From Gottschalkiaceae bacterium SANA (GTDB lineage Bacteria > Bacillota > Clostridia > Tissierellales > GPF-1), in assembly GCA_036323355.1 (NCBI GenBank), contig AP028876.1, forward strand, positions 3,100,001-3,164,000: DNA of 64,000 nucleotides. Direction: 5' to 3'. Positions 1-8,435 of this stretch are shown here, one piece after another; the first letter of the stretch is position 1; every line of letters begins with the position of its first letter. A model generated the notes under the pieces. It was not told the origin of the DNA. It ran no database searches and was given only the letters and a program-made list of their open reading frames with translations. The translations under genes were made by a program, and so were the position numbers.

Positions 1-692
1 AGGTGAACTTCTCCTTGAAAATAAAAGGTGACCGCACGGATTGTATTGACGGATGTGGGGTGTACCTGTGCAATGTTTTTATGCTGTTTCATAAATTCTT
101 GAACAATTACATTCTTGCCCATGGTGTCTAGCACATTTTTCAATGCTTGTTGACCATCTTCTTGCTGCCAAAATTGAATGCCGTGGCCACCGCCCGTACC
201 AATGGATGGCTTGAGAATTATTGCCTCAAATTGGCGGCAAATACCCAAAACACAATCTTGATTTATCAGGTCAAAATCTGCATTCATCCAAATTCCATTG
301 ATCTTTCTAGCCAAGCTTTTTGGTTGCTTAATTTCAGGAAAGAGCAAGGGAATATAGTTCTTCTCGGAAATACCTCTTCCAAAATTTCGGTTGTTAAAGG
401 CTCTATCAAAAACCGTGAAGTGTAGATCCTCGGGAATATGCCTGGGATCTAACTCCCCGTGGTGATAACTAAAATAGTACTGCCACCGCATATCAAAGCG
501 AGTGGTGTAGGGTTTCCAGTAGGCCTTCACTTCTGCTTTAAAGGACTTGGGCATGACAAGGCTTTGCTGGCGGTAGTGCTTCGAAAGTTCATGGTTCAAT
601 TGGGCCCGATAGAAACCGCCTCCCAGTCCCAGTTCGCACCAGTCGAGGAATCCAACCCCAATCCCTTTTACTGATCGATATAACTTTTTCAT
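1..692 (-). CDS. Sugar-transfer-type ATP-grasp protein, C-terminus beyond window
   Basis: This frame is open from an ATG at 692 to the window edge, giving 230 codons. The protein begins MKKLYRSVKGIGVGF and follows its upstream neighbour (695-1804) over most of its length: both carry 'TTRFD', 'KNYI.L.FPE', an ATP-grasp glycine loop (KPSIGTGGGHG here) and 'HP.SVNT.R'. These features fit the ATPgrasp_ST family (sugar-transfer-associated ATP-grasp), which is often found among surface polysaccharide genes. The start lies 2 bases after the stop of the upstream gene, and the ribosome binding site AAGGCGGTG lies inside that gene's last codons, so translation is probably coupled. The last part of the ATP-grasp fold is outside the window. 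The substrate is unknown. Confidence 0.85.
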   Translation of the reverse strand, partial: MKKLYRSVKGIGVGFLDWCELGLGGGFYRAQLNHELSKHYRQQSLVMPKSFKAEVKAYWKPYTTRFDMRWQYYFSYHHGELDPRHIPEDLHFTVFDRAFNNRNFGRGISEKNYIPLLFPEIKQPKSLARKINGIWMNADFDLINQDCVLGICRQFEAIILKPSIGTGGGHGIQFWQQEDGQQALKNVLDTMGKNVIVQEFMKQHKNIAQVHPTSVNTIRAVTFYFQGEVH

Positions 693-694
693 TC

Positions 695-1804
695 TTACAC
701 CGCCTTAATAGACTCATGAAGATGCTTGCCAAATACTTCCTCTAAGACCTCATCTGTTAGCTCTCCAAAGAGGGGACCATTGCTAAGTTGGTGCAAATCA
801 ATCGATCCACGCCAATAATTCGGTTCCACCAAAATTGGCGACCCATCCTTGGCAATGGCGATATCCCAAGACATCAATCGAAAATGGGCGATTCTTGCAT
901 GCATGGCGCAAAGCAAATCGAGGATGTCTTGAAAATTGGGGATGATACAGTCCTCAAATCGTCCCCCTTGGGGGTGACGATCATAGGCATAACCCTCTTT
1001 TGTATATGCAATCTCTTTTAATTGACCACTAGCCAATATACCTGCAGAGATTCCACCCATCTGCGAATTATCCACACGACTATCATTGATTCCCATACGC
1101 AAAACCGAAGATAAAATATGTACCTGACCATGTTGTAAAAAACTCATGACCCTTACGGTATTAACCGAAGCGGGGTGTAAGCGGGCCAGGCTTTCATGCT
1201 GGTCAATCAAGGCTTGAACAAGCAGATCCTTACCTGGCTCATCCAATTTCTTTTCTAAGGATTTTACACCTTCTTCTGACTTCCAAAACAAAATACCCGA
1301 TCCACCACCGGTGGAAAGCGTTGGTTTGATGATGATTGCTGGCTCATTGAGAATGAATTGAATGCTCCTTTCTCGGTCCAGAATACCATAGTTTTTATCC
1401 AGCCACTCTCCGTTTACCCGCCGAACAATGGTCCTTGGTTGAGCAAGCTCTGGAAACATCAAGGCAATGTAGTTCTTGTCCCGCAATCCATAAGAAAGAT
1501 TCATGCGGTTCATATAGGGAAGTATCACTGTAAAATACAGGTCATTTGGAATGAATTTTTTGTCTTCAACACCTGTTTGATTGGCGTAAAAACGGTGCCA
1601 GTTGATATCAAAGCGAGTGGTGAAAGCATTCCAATATGCCCAAACTTCTCTCTTATAAGCCAAGTCCATTGGCGGTATTCCTTTAAGGAATTTAACATGA
1701 AGTTTTCGATTAATTTTCAGCTTTAGAATCAATCTAGCAAGCCGATCTTTTAGCCGAAATCCTAGCTTGAATCCAATGTCATTGATTTCTTTTAAAATCG
1801 TCAT
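695..1804 (-). CDS. Sugar-transfer-associated ATP-grasp protein
   Basis: A 369-residue protein with the ATPgrasp_ST pattern. It has a basic N-terminal helix region (about residues 1-45), the nucleotide-binding glycine loop IKPTLSTGGGSG near residues 159-170, HPASVNTVR near 210-218, and a C-terminal metal-binding stretch DGSPILVEPNYW near 323-334. ATP-grasp enzymes join a carboxylate to an amine or similar nucleophile through an acyl-phosphate. This subfamily is associated with capsule or exopolysaccharide loci, but its substrate is not established. The gene lies directly upstream of a paralogue (1-692) with a 2-base gap, so this is a tandem duplication in one operon. A typical promoter was not found immediately upstream; a terminator-like hairpin stands at about 1950. 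Confidence 0.85.
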   Translation of the reverse strand: MTILKEINDIGFKLGFRLKDRLARLILKLKINRKLHVKFLKGIPPMDLAYKREVWAYWNAFTTRFDINWHRFYANQTGVEDKKFIPNDLYFTVILPYMNRMNLSYGLRDKNYIALMFPELAQPRTIVRRVNGEWLDKNYGILDRERSIQFILNEPAIIIKPTLSTGGGSGILFWKSEEGVKSLEKKLDEPGKDLLVQALIDQHESLARLHPASVNTVRVMSFLQHGQVHILSSVLRMGINDSRVDNSQMGGISAGILASGQLKEIAYTKEGYAYDRHPQGGRFEDCIIPNFQDILDLLCAMHARIAHFRLMSWDIAIAKDGSPILVEPNYWRGSIDLHQLSNGPLFGELTDEVLEEVFGKHLHESIKAV

Positions 1805-1941
1805 GGCGATCCCCTTCTGCTTTACACCACTTCAATGATTGACCATAAGGCCATTGTAAAGCCGACTAAACCTTCTATCCTTCTCCTCTAAGTTTACACG
1901 AAATGGGCTTGAATTTGCAGTTTTTTCAATATTTGGGGGAA

Positions 1942-1967
1942 ATAAAAAAGTGATCAAAAATGATCAC
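1942..1967 (-). terminator. Rho-independent terminator
   Basis: A 7-bp perfect stem, GTGATCA/TGATCAC, with a 4-base loop lies at 1950-1967. On the minus strand it is followed by a run of six T residues. It overlaps the stop codon of the tiny reading frame at 1964-2053 and would also end read-through from the operon that finishes at 2196. Confidence 0.75.
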
Positions 1968-2053
1968 CTTTTTACTTGCTCACTAAGTTGCTTCTGCAAT
2001 TGCTTCTTCCGCTCTTTGAATGAAATCATGCCCAGTAGATATGCACCTCTCAT
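1964..2053 (-). CDS. Candidate tiny basic protein (21-29 residues)
   Basis: A short open frame lies between a promoter-like site (2076-2130) and a terminator (1942-1967). From ATG 2053 it encodes 29 residues beginning MRGAYLLGMISFKER; from the internal ATG at 2029 it encodes 21 residues rich in Lys, Gln and Arg. A strong AAAAAGGAGG lies directly against the ATG at 2053, which is too close for normal initiation. A GTG seven bases further on opens a 6-codon frame whose stop TGA overlaps ATG 2029 (ATGA), so a coupled start at 2029 is possible. The product is unknown. The setting (own promoter, ribosome binding site, terminator right after the stop) resembles the small membrane-protein genes at 16273 and 16473. 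A small RNA is the alternative. Confidence 0.35.
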   Translation of the reverse strand: MRGAYLLGMISFKERKKQLQKQLSEQVKR

Positions 2054-2075
2054 CCTCCTTTTTCTTACTATATCT

Positions 2076-2130
2076 AGTATATCTCAGCGAAAAGAAACTT
2101 TCATCCACAAGATAGTTACGTTTTCTTACA
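2076..2130 (-). promoter_or_regulatory. Activator-type promoter with TTACA direct repeat (copy A)
   Basis: The minus strand shows a -10 box TATACT (2076-2081). A direct repeat TTACG/TTACA (plus-strand 2116-2120 and 2126-2130, 10-bp period) lies 34 bases further upstream. About 60 bp here match the region 14103-14160 closely, including the segment that reads TTTCATCCACAAGA on the plus strand. No good -35 box is present, as expected for a promoter that needs an OmpR/PhoB-type activator. Confidence 0.55.
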
Positions 2131-2195
2131 GGTTTTGAAGAATCAAACTAGATTCGAAAATCTTCCTGTTGAATTCTTTTGCGGTGATACTGCTG

Positions 2196-4391
2196 TTATT
2201 CATTGGCATAAAGCAGAAACTGGTTGCGCAAACTTCCAATCAATTCATCCAGGCCCACTTCTCCTTTAAAATACCGTTCTGCCCCGTCTATCATAAGGGT
2301 GATTTCCTTTTGTCCACCAACCAAAGCTCGACTGCTGTTTTGGAAATAAGGGATGATTTTTTCATAGTCTTGCTCAGTCGGATCCGCCATATCCAGCATG
2401 CGTTCACCATAAGCCGTTTCCAAAACCTGGATTAGGCCAAAGAACATTTTTTCATTGGTTTTTGCAACTGCTTTTTTTGCCAAGTCCAAGGTAATCGGCA
2501 CAGCCTGCATGCTAACCTTGGATTCCTGTATTTCTTCATCCAAGGCTAGGGCTTGCAGAAACTCCACCGCCGCCGCTTTGTTTTTGCTGTCCTTTACAAT
2601 ACCGAGCATGGATGCAGAAAAGGCATAGCTTTTGCTTTCGCTTGGGTAGGGAAGAATCCAATAATCCGCTGCCTCGAAACGGGCATGGGCACCTTTCAAC
2701 TCCATAATTTCCGCTTGATTGATGGGCTCCAAAGCTATGGTTCCCTTGGGTCCATAAAAGTCGTACTTGTCTTGATCCAGTTCTTCATTAACATAGGGTG
2801 CATGGCTGAGTTTATCCGCCAAAGCCACCAAACGCTTGTACAAGTCTGCCTTGAATACCCCTTGCTCATCCACCAAATCCTGCAAATTGTTAGCGACCAA
2901 ACCCTTTAGAATAACAGTGGCAGGCAGTTTTCTTAATGGTGCCACACCTGCTGCCACCAAGTCGTCCATCATGGTTTCAAAGTCTTCAATGGTTCTTTCC
3001 GAATCCATGTAGGCCTGGTAAATGGCGTCTGTCGCTTCTGTCTTCTCTGCATACAGACCCAGCATGCGAAGATCGATTGGCAAACCGATCAATTTTCCAT
3101 CCTGCTTGATCGCCTCCAATACTCCAGCATCTGCTGTTTTTAAGGCCTCCTGATCAATAACTGCGTTCAAATCTTGGAAAAATCCTTTTTCATTCAGTTT
3201 CTTTACAGGCAGGTCCTTAAAGAATACCAAATCAATCTGCTTGCCGCCTAGAATGTCGGTGTTGATTTTTTTCAGGTAGTCCTCATTGGTCAGTTCGTTA
3301 TGGGTTTTCAACTGCACCCGCAGTTCCGGGTGCTTAGCACTATAGTTATTGACATAAAAATCTGTTGTGAAATCTGACTCCTTCGTATAGATCACCAGGG
3401 TCGTCCTGTCTGCCAAATTGGGGTCTTCCCCCTCTTTTCTTGTCAAATAATAGCTTTGACTGAAATTTTCCATGCTTTCAAAATCCAAAATCGTCATATA
3501 TATTTTATCCCCTTGGAAGTACAAAGACTGGCAGGTTTTCATGCCCACACTCAGTTCATCGAAATGCTCTTTCATGTCTTCTCGATCAACCGCCTTTCCT
3601 TCCTTGTCATAATTCAACCGGGTCCATTCCTGGTTAACAAGCGTTAAGCCTTCCGGCGTTTTCTTTCCGCCCAGTATAGCGCCCTGAAAGTTTTCAATCA
3701 CGCGCTCTTCATTGCCTGTTTCCCAGTCATAGGCAATAACACTGCTCTGAAAGCCTTCCATGCTTATCAAATAGAGGGTCTGCCCGGTCACATCCAGCAC
3801 CTGACTTACATCCTCCCTCACCATTCGCTTGACTCCCGTTTCCAGGTTCCACGCCTCCAATTGACCCTCACCATTCAAGCGGACAATCTCATTGTCCATT
3901 TGGTAAAAGAAGGCGCCAGCACCCATGACCATACCCATGCCCTCAGCTTGATTTGCAAAGTCCTTCACTTCCACCGTATCAATATGGCTTCCATCAAAGC
4001 CGTATCGGTGAATCTGATTCTGATTATCCGACACATAATGGATCAAAAGGGTGTCGGTTCCATTGGAACCCAGCAGATCTACCATTCCCTCTTTTCCCGT
4101 TTCAAATGAATTTTTGCTCCCGTCTGGCGCATAGACCCATACGGTAGAACCCGAGTCTTGTTCAATCACTGCAATGGTACCGTCTTGCAGTTGGGTCATC
4201 ACCTTGACGCCTTGGCCCTCCAAGGCCGTCTTTTCATAGTAATAGCTTTCTCCCTTTTTGCTGTCCCTTGGTGGTTGACCACCGTCTTCAACGACAGACC
4301 TAGAACTGCTTCCCTTGCCCGTGCATCCTGTTATCAATAAGACGACAAGCAAGATCATTGCTATCCACCGTTTTTTACCATTTTTTTTCAT
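2196..4391 (-). CDS. Lipoprotein: propeller-like region joined to a solute-binding domain
   Basis: A 731-residue lipoprotein. The ATG at 4391 is chosen because AAGGAGG precedes it and it overlaps the upstream stop as ATGA; a longer frame would start before the signal sequence. After KKRWIAMILLVVLLITGC (lipobox Cys), about 300 residues carry repeated short beta-strand blocks such as 'LNGEGQLEAWNLETG', 'VIAYDWETGNEE' and 'WVYAPDGS', suggesting a beta-propeller-like sensor. From about residue 330 ('TTLVIYTKESDFTTDFY') to the end it resembles family-1 extracellular solute-binding proteins of sugar ABC importers. It is the last gene of the operon that starts at 8322 with two MalF/G-type permeases, so it is probably their substrate-binding partner. 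The ligand is unknown. The fusion to a second extracellular domain is unusual. Confidence 0.75.
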   Translation of the reverse strand: MKKNGKKRWIAMILLVVLLITGCTGKGSSSRSVVEDGGQPPRDSKKGESYYYEKTALEGQGVKVMTQLQDGTIAVIEQDSGSTVWVYAPDGSKNSFETGKEGMVDLLGSNGTDTLLIHYVSDNQNQIHRYGFDGSHIDTVEVKDFANQAEGMGMVMGAGAFFYQMDNEIVRLNGEGQLEAWNLETGVKRMVREDVSQVLDVTGQTLYLISMEGFQSSVIAYDWETGNEERVIENFQGAILGGKKTPEGLTLVNQEWTRLNYDKEGKAVDREDMKEHFDELSVGMKTCQSLYFQGDKIYMTILDFESMENFSQSYYLTRKEGEDPNLADRTTLVIYTKESDFTTDFYVNNYSAKHPELRVQLKTHNELTNEDYLKKINTDILGGKQIDLVFFKDLPVKKLNEKGFFQDLNAVIDQEALKTADAGVLEAIKQDGKLIGLPIDLRMLGLYAEKTEATDAIYQAYMDSERTIEDFETMMDDLVAAGVAPLRKLPATVILKGLVANNLQDLVDEQGVFKADLYKRLVALADKLSHAPYVNEELDQDKYDFYGPKGTIALEPINQAEIMELKGAHARFEAADYWILPYPSESKSYAFSASMLGIVKDSKNKAAAVEFLQALALDEEIQESKVSMQAVPITLDLAKKAVAKTNEKMFFGLIQVLETAYGERMLDMADPTEQDYEKIIPYFQNSSRALVGGQKEITLMIDGAERYFKGEVGLDELIGSLRNQFLLYANE

Positions 4392-5347
4392 CTCTTTTTC
4401 CTCCTTAAGTCTCGCTCTATCCAGCATAAGCCCAGCCATGCAGCAAACATGCCTGTTCCCTCTAAGCGCAACAGGGTCAGTTGATGCAAATATTCCTCAC
4501 TCATCATTCGCTGATGAGCAAAAAACAAGTGCTCTCTCAAGCCCCGAATCTGATCCAAGTACCAGCTTAAACTGACCAAATTTTCATTGATCACTTCCAA
4601 AGGCAATGACGCATACTCAATTTGCGTTGCCAATATTGCAGCCGCCAAAAACCGCCAAGCTGCTGGACTTATTTGCCTGTGTCTTATCTTAAAAATTCCA
4701 CTTGCCACCAATAGCAACAAGGCGCCCACACCAAATAAACTCATCTGCCGCCTGCTTCTTTCCTGCAACTCTCCATAGCTGTTGACCTGAACCTGGTCGC
4801 CCAGGCTAGAAAACTTATTTGCAAGCATAGCGGGACGATAATCTTCTCCCTCTTGATTTTGCCCAGACAAAAGCAGTAAAGTCGGTTTCTGCACCTTCAT
4901 TTTATCCACATTGGTCAACATCTTTACCGCTTCCTTTGTATCTCGCAATCGGGCTGAAACCACCCAAGGAAGAATGGTCCCCGGTCGGTCCATCTGTGCA
5001 GCCTGCTTTTCCACTTTGGGATGAAGGCTAACACTTTTGCTTTTGTCAAATTCCACTTGTCCCACTAGGCCAGAAGTTTGGGTTTCGAATTCACTTACCA
5101 AACCCTTAACCGCTCTGGAAAATATACTTTTATCTCCAACGGTTTTCCAGCTTGCCGCATCTGCCATCAAATAGGCTTGCGGTTTTACATCTTCTATTAT
5201 TCCTTCAACTTCCTGAAAACTTGCTCTTGCATTTTCCACATGAATGTCAAAAGATGGCGCTCGTGCAGACTTATTGCCCGCAGCGCTGGCAAAGCTGGCA
5301 ATGCCAATCAATGCAATGACCACTCCCTTTGCAAGCAATCCTTTCAT
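4388..5347 (-). CDS. Unknown exported membrane protein of the permease-HlyD operon
   Basis: A 319-residue protein that I do not recognise. It has a hydrophobic N-terminal signal or anchor (VVIALIGIASFASAA), then about 170 mostly soluble residues predicted outside the cell. Membrane segments follow (around LFGVGALLLLVASGIF, 'WRFLAAAILATQI' and 'GTGMFAAWLGLCWI'), and the tail is strongly basic (RDLRRKKR). Its start follows the stop of the HlyD-type gene with no gap, and its stop overlaps the start of the lipoprotein gene (ATGA). Tight translational coupling therefore ties it to both. It may be a structural partner of the adaptor or of the binding protein; that is inference from position only. 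Confidence 0.6.
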   Translation of the reverse strand: MKGLLAKGVVIALIGIASFASAAGNKSARAPSFDIHVENARASFQEVEGIIEDVKPQAYLMADAASWKTVGDKSIFSRAVKGLVSEFETQTSGLVGQVEFDKSKSVSLHPKVEKQAAQMDRPGTILPWVVSARLRDTKEAVKMLTNVDKMKVQKPTLLLLSGQNQEGEDYRPAMLANKFSSLGDQVQVNSYGELQERSRRQMSLFGVGALLLLVASGIFKIRHRQISPAAWRFLAAAILATQIEYASLPLEVINENLVSLSWYLDQIRGLREHLFFAHQRMMSEEYLHQLTLLRLEGTGMFAAWLGLCWIERDLRRKKR

Positions 5348-6616
5348 TTATTGTTCCTCCCGTTCCCAAGTCACCTTCATGTTTTCTGCCAAACTCTTGT
5401 CATTCAAGATTTTGGATACATAGGCGTCTTCTGGTGAAAGTCCGGATGTGATAACCACATTCTTGTCATCAGACTCGCCTGTAATCACCGTTTGCCTAAC
5501 GACCGTCACCTCTGTGCCAAATCCTTTTTTCTTTTCCTTTACCACCCATACATAGGCCTTGTTTTGATATTTTCCAACGGCTGATTTTGGAACCACAAGA
5601 TCGTACACCTTTGTTCGTTTGGCATGTTTCAGCTCCACTTGGGCCCCCGCTGGAATCTCCCCTGTTGCTACTTGTATTTTCAACAAGCGATTGTCTTGAT
5701 TTTCTGGGTCTGCACGTATGCTTAAAATCTCTCCCTGCAAACTGCCATTCACACTGGCGTGCTTCACGTTCAGGGAATCACCGACTTTAAAGTGCTCTGC
5801 CTTCTTTTTTTCAATGGAATAAACGAGCTGTGACCATTCGCTTTTCTTGGCAATCTCGTACAAAAGCTGTCCTTTTTGAATCTCCCCACCCACTGTCATA
5901 GAAAACCGGGCCAAGACGCCGGTTTCCTTGGCTCTCACTTGACCATTTTCCTTTATAATCTCTTTCAGCCCTTGCAATTCCTCTTGAATTTCTTTGGATT
6001 TTTCTTCTGCTTCCCGTCGGCTGGCAAGCACTTGGGCTTCCCTTTCCTGCAAGGAGGCCCCCACTTCCATCTCTTCTGCCCGCTTTTTATCCCGCTCCAA
6101 ACGTGCGGTTTCCACGGCCTGTTTGGAAACGGTCCCAAGTTGATACAATTTTTCCTGTGTCACCAGCTTTTGTTCGGCTTCTGCCAACTCGTGGGCATAC
6201 GCCTGCTTCTTCTCAGCCCGCTCCTCTTGAAAAAAACCCGCCTCCCTCTTTTGGGCGGCTTGAAGTTTCAAGTCCCATTCACTTTGACTTTTCTCTAGCT
6301 TGGCAAGCTGCTTTTTCAGTTCTTCAAGATCCAAACGGAAAAGGACGGTTTCCGGTGTCACTTCCTCTCCCTCGGCCATCTTCACCTGGCTAACCCTACC
6401 GCCAAAATCTGAAAACACTGCATCTCGGTCTTTCCATTCCAGCTGTTCATTTCCTTGCAACTCGATACTCAAAGCGGTCTTTGCAGCATGTACGGCTTGC
6501 ACCTGCGGACGCGTATATTCGTTTAAGAAAGATGAAAACAAAGTGAATCCCCACAGGGCCAAAAAGAAGATCACCAGATTTTTCACCGCAAACCATTGTT
6601 TCCACATTTTTTTCAT
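5348..6616 (-). CDS. HlyD/RND-type membrane fusion (adaptor) protein
   Basis: A 422-residue adaptor. It has one N-terminal membrane anchor (LVIFFLALWGFTLFSSFL), then a lipoyl-like half ('GGRVSQVKMAEGEEVTPETVLFRL', about residues 72-95). A long charged coiled-coil hairpin spans about residues 95-230, followed by the second lipoyl half ('ETGVLARFSMTVGGEIQKGQLLY') and beta-barrel segments to the end. Such proteins normally bridge an inner-membrane exporter to the outside; in Gram-positives they accompany MacB-type or bacteriocin exporters. Here the neighbours are MalF/MalG-type import permeases (6629-8322) and a solute-binding lipoprotein, with no export pump in the operon, which is odd. GGGGG precedes the ATG at 6616; a second ATG three codons later is possible. 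Confidence 0.85.
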   Translation of the reverse strand: MKKMWKQWFAVKNLVIFFLALWGFTLFSSFLNEYTRPQVQAVHAAKTALSIELQGNEQLEWKDRDAVFSDFGGRVSQVKMAEGEEVTPETVLFRLDLEELKKQLAKLEKSQSEWDLKLQAAQKREAGFFQEERAEKKQAYAHELAEAEQKLVTQEKLYQLGTVSKQAVETARLERDKKRAEEMEVGASLQEREAQVLASRREAEEKSKEIQEELQGLKEIIKENGQVRAKETGVLARFSMTVGGEIQKGQLLYEIAKKSEWSQLVYSIEKKKAEHFKVGDSLNVKHASVNGSLQGEILSIRADPENQDNRLLKIQVATGEIPAGAQVELKHAKRTKVYDLVVPKSAVGKYQNKAYVWVVKEKKKGFGTEVTVVRQTVITGESDDKNVVITSGLSPEDAYVSKILNDKSLAENMKVTWEREEQ

Positions 6617-6628
6617 TGGATATTCCCC

Positions 6629-7477
6629 CTATTTCATGGCCAGGTTCTTCAATCCTGACTCCAAATCTTTTCTCGATGCAAAATACAAAAGCAATGCCGG
6701 AATCAAATACAAGACCGACGCCCCAAAAGCTATGTTAAAATCCTTGCCAGCCGAAGTGGCCAGCACCATGGACAAGGGAAACTTGGATGCATCCGACAAC
6801 ATAATCAATGGTTGTTCCACCATATTCCAGTAATCAATAAAAGACAAAACAGCCAATGAAAAAACAAATGGTTTGGCAATGGGCATGACCACCTGCCAAA
6901 AGATGCGAAGTTCGCCTGCTCCATCCACCCTAGCTGCCTCAATCAATTCATCAGGTATTTCACGCAGATACTGCTTCATGTAAAATACGGCAAAAGCGTG
7001 AAATATTCCTGGCAAGTATATGGCCGCTGCATGATCATAGGTTCCCAGTCGAATTGCCATAATAAAATTGGGCACCAGGGTCACCTGAAAGGGGATGAGC
7101 ATAGCCACCATAAAAAGATAAAAAAGCGGATCTCGAAATCGGAAGCGAAACTTGGCAAACCCATAGGCAGTTAAGGTGCCAACTACCATCTGGCCCAATA
7201 CAATCGGCAAAACCAAGCCCAAGGAATTCCAATACATTTTCAAGAAATCCAAACGGTTAATCAGTACCGTAAAATACTGGCGAAGCGAAAAGCTCTTTGG
7301 AATCAGATGCCAGAGGCTAATTCCCTTGCCACTCTCTAAAATTTGCTTAAGACTATCAAGTTCGGTTTTGCCCATGACACTCATCAAAACCGTAATAAGC
7401 AGGGGCAAGGCAAAGGCAAAAGCCAAAATCACTCCTGTGCAGTTGATCATTACTCTTATGCTGTTCCTCTGTTTCAC
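6629..7477 (-). CDS. Carbohydrate-type ABC permease, MalG/UgpE-like
   Basis: A 282-residue inner-membrane permease with six predicted helices. It carries the EAA loop typical of binding-protein-dependent importers (EAARVDGAGELRIFWQVVMP, about residues 190-209), which docks on the ABC ATPase. It starts with GTG at 7477 and overlaps the upstream permease stop (GTGA), so the two subunits are translationally coupled and should form a heterodimer. No ATPase gene is present in the operon. Sugar importers of Firmicutes often share one MsmK-type ATPase encoded elsewhere, which is the simplest explanation. The substrate cannot be read from sequence. Confidence 0.9.
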   Translation of the reverse strand: MKQRNSIRVMINCTGVILAFAFALPLLITVLMSVMGKTELDSLKQILESGKGISLWHLIPKSFSLRQYFTVLINRLDFLKMYWNSLGLVLPIVLGQMVVGTLTAYGFAKFRFRFRDPLFYLFMVAMLIPFQVTLVPNFIMAIRLGTYDHAAAIYLPGIFHAFAVFYMKQYLREIPDELIEAARVDGAGELRIFWQVVMPIAKPFVFSLAVLSFIDYWNMVEQPLIMLSDASKFPLSMVLATSAGKDFNIAFGASVLYLIPALLLYFASRKDLESGLKNLAMK

Positions 7478-8322
7478 ACCCCTTCCCCCTTTCGATCAAT
7501 TGCCAGCATTGCTCCAACAAAGAGAAGGACACCAATCAATACCGTCAATGCGGCCACCGATAATTTCTGATAGTCCAACACCAAAAATAAATTGTTCATA
7601 TAATGCTGCAATGAATAAATGCTTTGATCCGGATAGCTGCCCAAGAGCAGATAAATTTCTCGAAAGGCCTTAAAGGCATTCAACACCGAAATCATGATTA
7701 CAAAGATCAAGGTGCCTCGAATCGAGGGCAGGGTGATCAAGCGAAACTGTTGAATCTGATTTGCCCCATCAATGGATGCAGCTTCATACATAGCACGATT
7801 GACATTTTCCAGCGCTGCGGTAAGAATAATGACGTTGTAACCGATATTCTTCCATAGAAAAAGCAACAACACCGTCACCAAAGCCATTTTAGAATGATAA
7901 AATTCCACCGGACCCGACCCAAAATGCCGAAAGATGGTATTCAATACCCCGTCGTAGCGGAAGAACAAGTCAAATACCATCATGACCGAAGCTGTTGGAA
8001 TGATCATGGGAGAAAACAAAACCGACTGCACCACCGTTGGATACCAAGTCATGCGCTGCACCAGCAGAGAAATCAGCAATGAGATTACAGTAATCGATAT
8101 CACAGCCAAACTTACAAAAACCATTGTGTTGCGAAATGCCAACTGGAAAACGACATTGCTTAAAACCTCGGCAATTTTGCCAAATCCCCATTCGCCCGAT
8201 TCATTTTGCAGCGCATACATCACCATCCGTCCCATGGGAATCAAGTAAAAAACGCCCAAACCCAATAGACCTGGTGCAATCCACCCCCATCCACTAGGTA
8301 TTCTATTCCCTCTTCTTTCCAT
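7474..8322 (-). CDS. Carbohydrate-type ABC permease, MalF/UgpA-like
   Basis: A 282-residue permease with six predicted membrane segments and the EAA loop EAASIDGANQIQQFRLITLP (about residues 180-199). It is the first gene of a five-gene minus-strand operon: MalF-like, MalG-like, HlyD-type adaptor, unknown membrane protein, fused solute-binding lipoprotein. AAGGAGGAAGTC precedes the ATG at 8322. A TATACT -10 box and a TTACA-type direct repeat lie upstream (8346-8398), so the operon is probably controlled by the response regulator encoded at 10629-11285. Confidence 0.9.
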   Translation of the reverse strand: MERRGNRIPSGWGWIAPGLLGLGVFYLIPMGRMVMYALQNESGEWGFGKIAEVLSNVVFQLAFRNTMVFVSLAVISITVISLLISLLVQRMTWYPTVVQSVLFSPMIIPTASVMMVFDLFFRYDGVLNTIFRHFGSGPVEFYHSKMALVTVLLLFLWKNIGYNVIILTAALENVNRAMYEAASIDGANQIQQFRLITLPSIRGTLIFVIMISVLNAFKAFREIYLLLGSYPDQSIYSLQHYMNNLFLVLDYQKLSVAALTVLIGVLLFVGAMLAIDRKGEGV

Positions 8323-8345
8323 GACTTCCTCCTTTTCCTTGTCTT

Positions 8346-8398
8346 AGTATAAAACTGCGAAATATGAAAGTCGTGTTTAACTTGTAAAAAAGATGTGA
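8346..8398 (-). promoter_or_regulatory. Permease operon promoter with direct-repeat operator (copy F)
   Basis: The minus strand carries a TATACT box (8346-8351). TTACA (complement of 8383-8387) and TCACA (complement of 8394-8398) lie 31 bases further upstream with an 11-bp period. The pattern matches the sites at 2116, 14143, 15775 and 11384. Confidence 0.45.
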
Positions 8399-8424
8399 AA
8401 AAAACGAGGCGTTTTCACGCCTCG
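8397..8424 (-). terminator. Rho-independent terminator of the regulator operon
   Basis: A 7-bp stem CGAGGCG/CGCCTCG (8405-8411 with 8418-8424) is followed on the minus strand by a run of eight T residues (8397-8404). It lies directly after the stop of the lipoprotein gene at 8436 and separates the regulator operon from the permease operon. Confidence 0.9.
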
Positions 8425-8435
8425 CTTTTCATTCC

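Noticed and set aside
1950-2138. Plus-strand frame of 62 codons
   Set aside because: It starts inside a terminator stem and has no ribosome binding site; the minus strand carries the regulatory signals.
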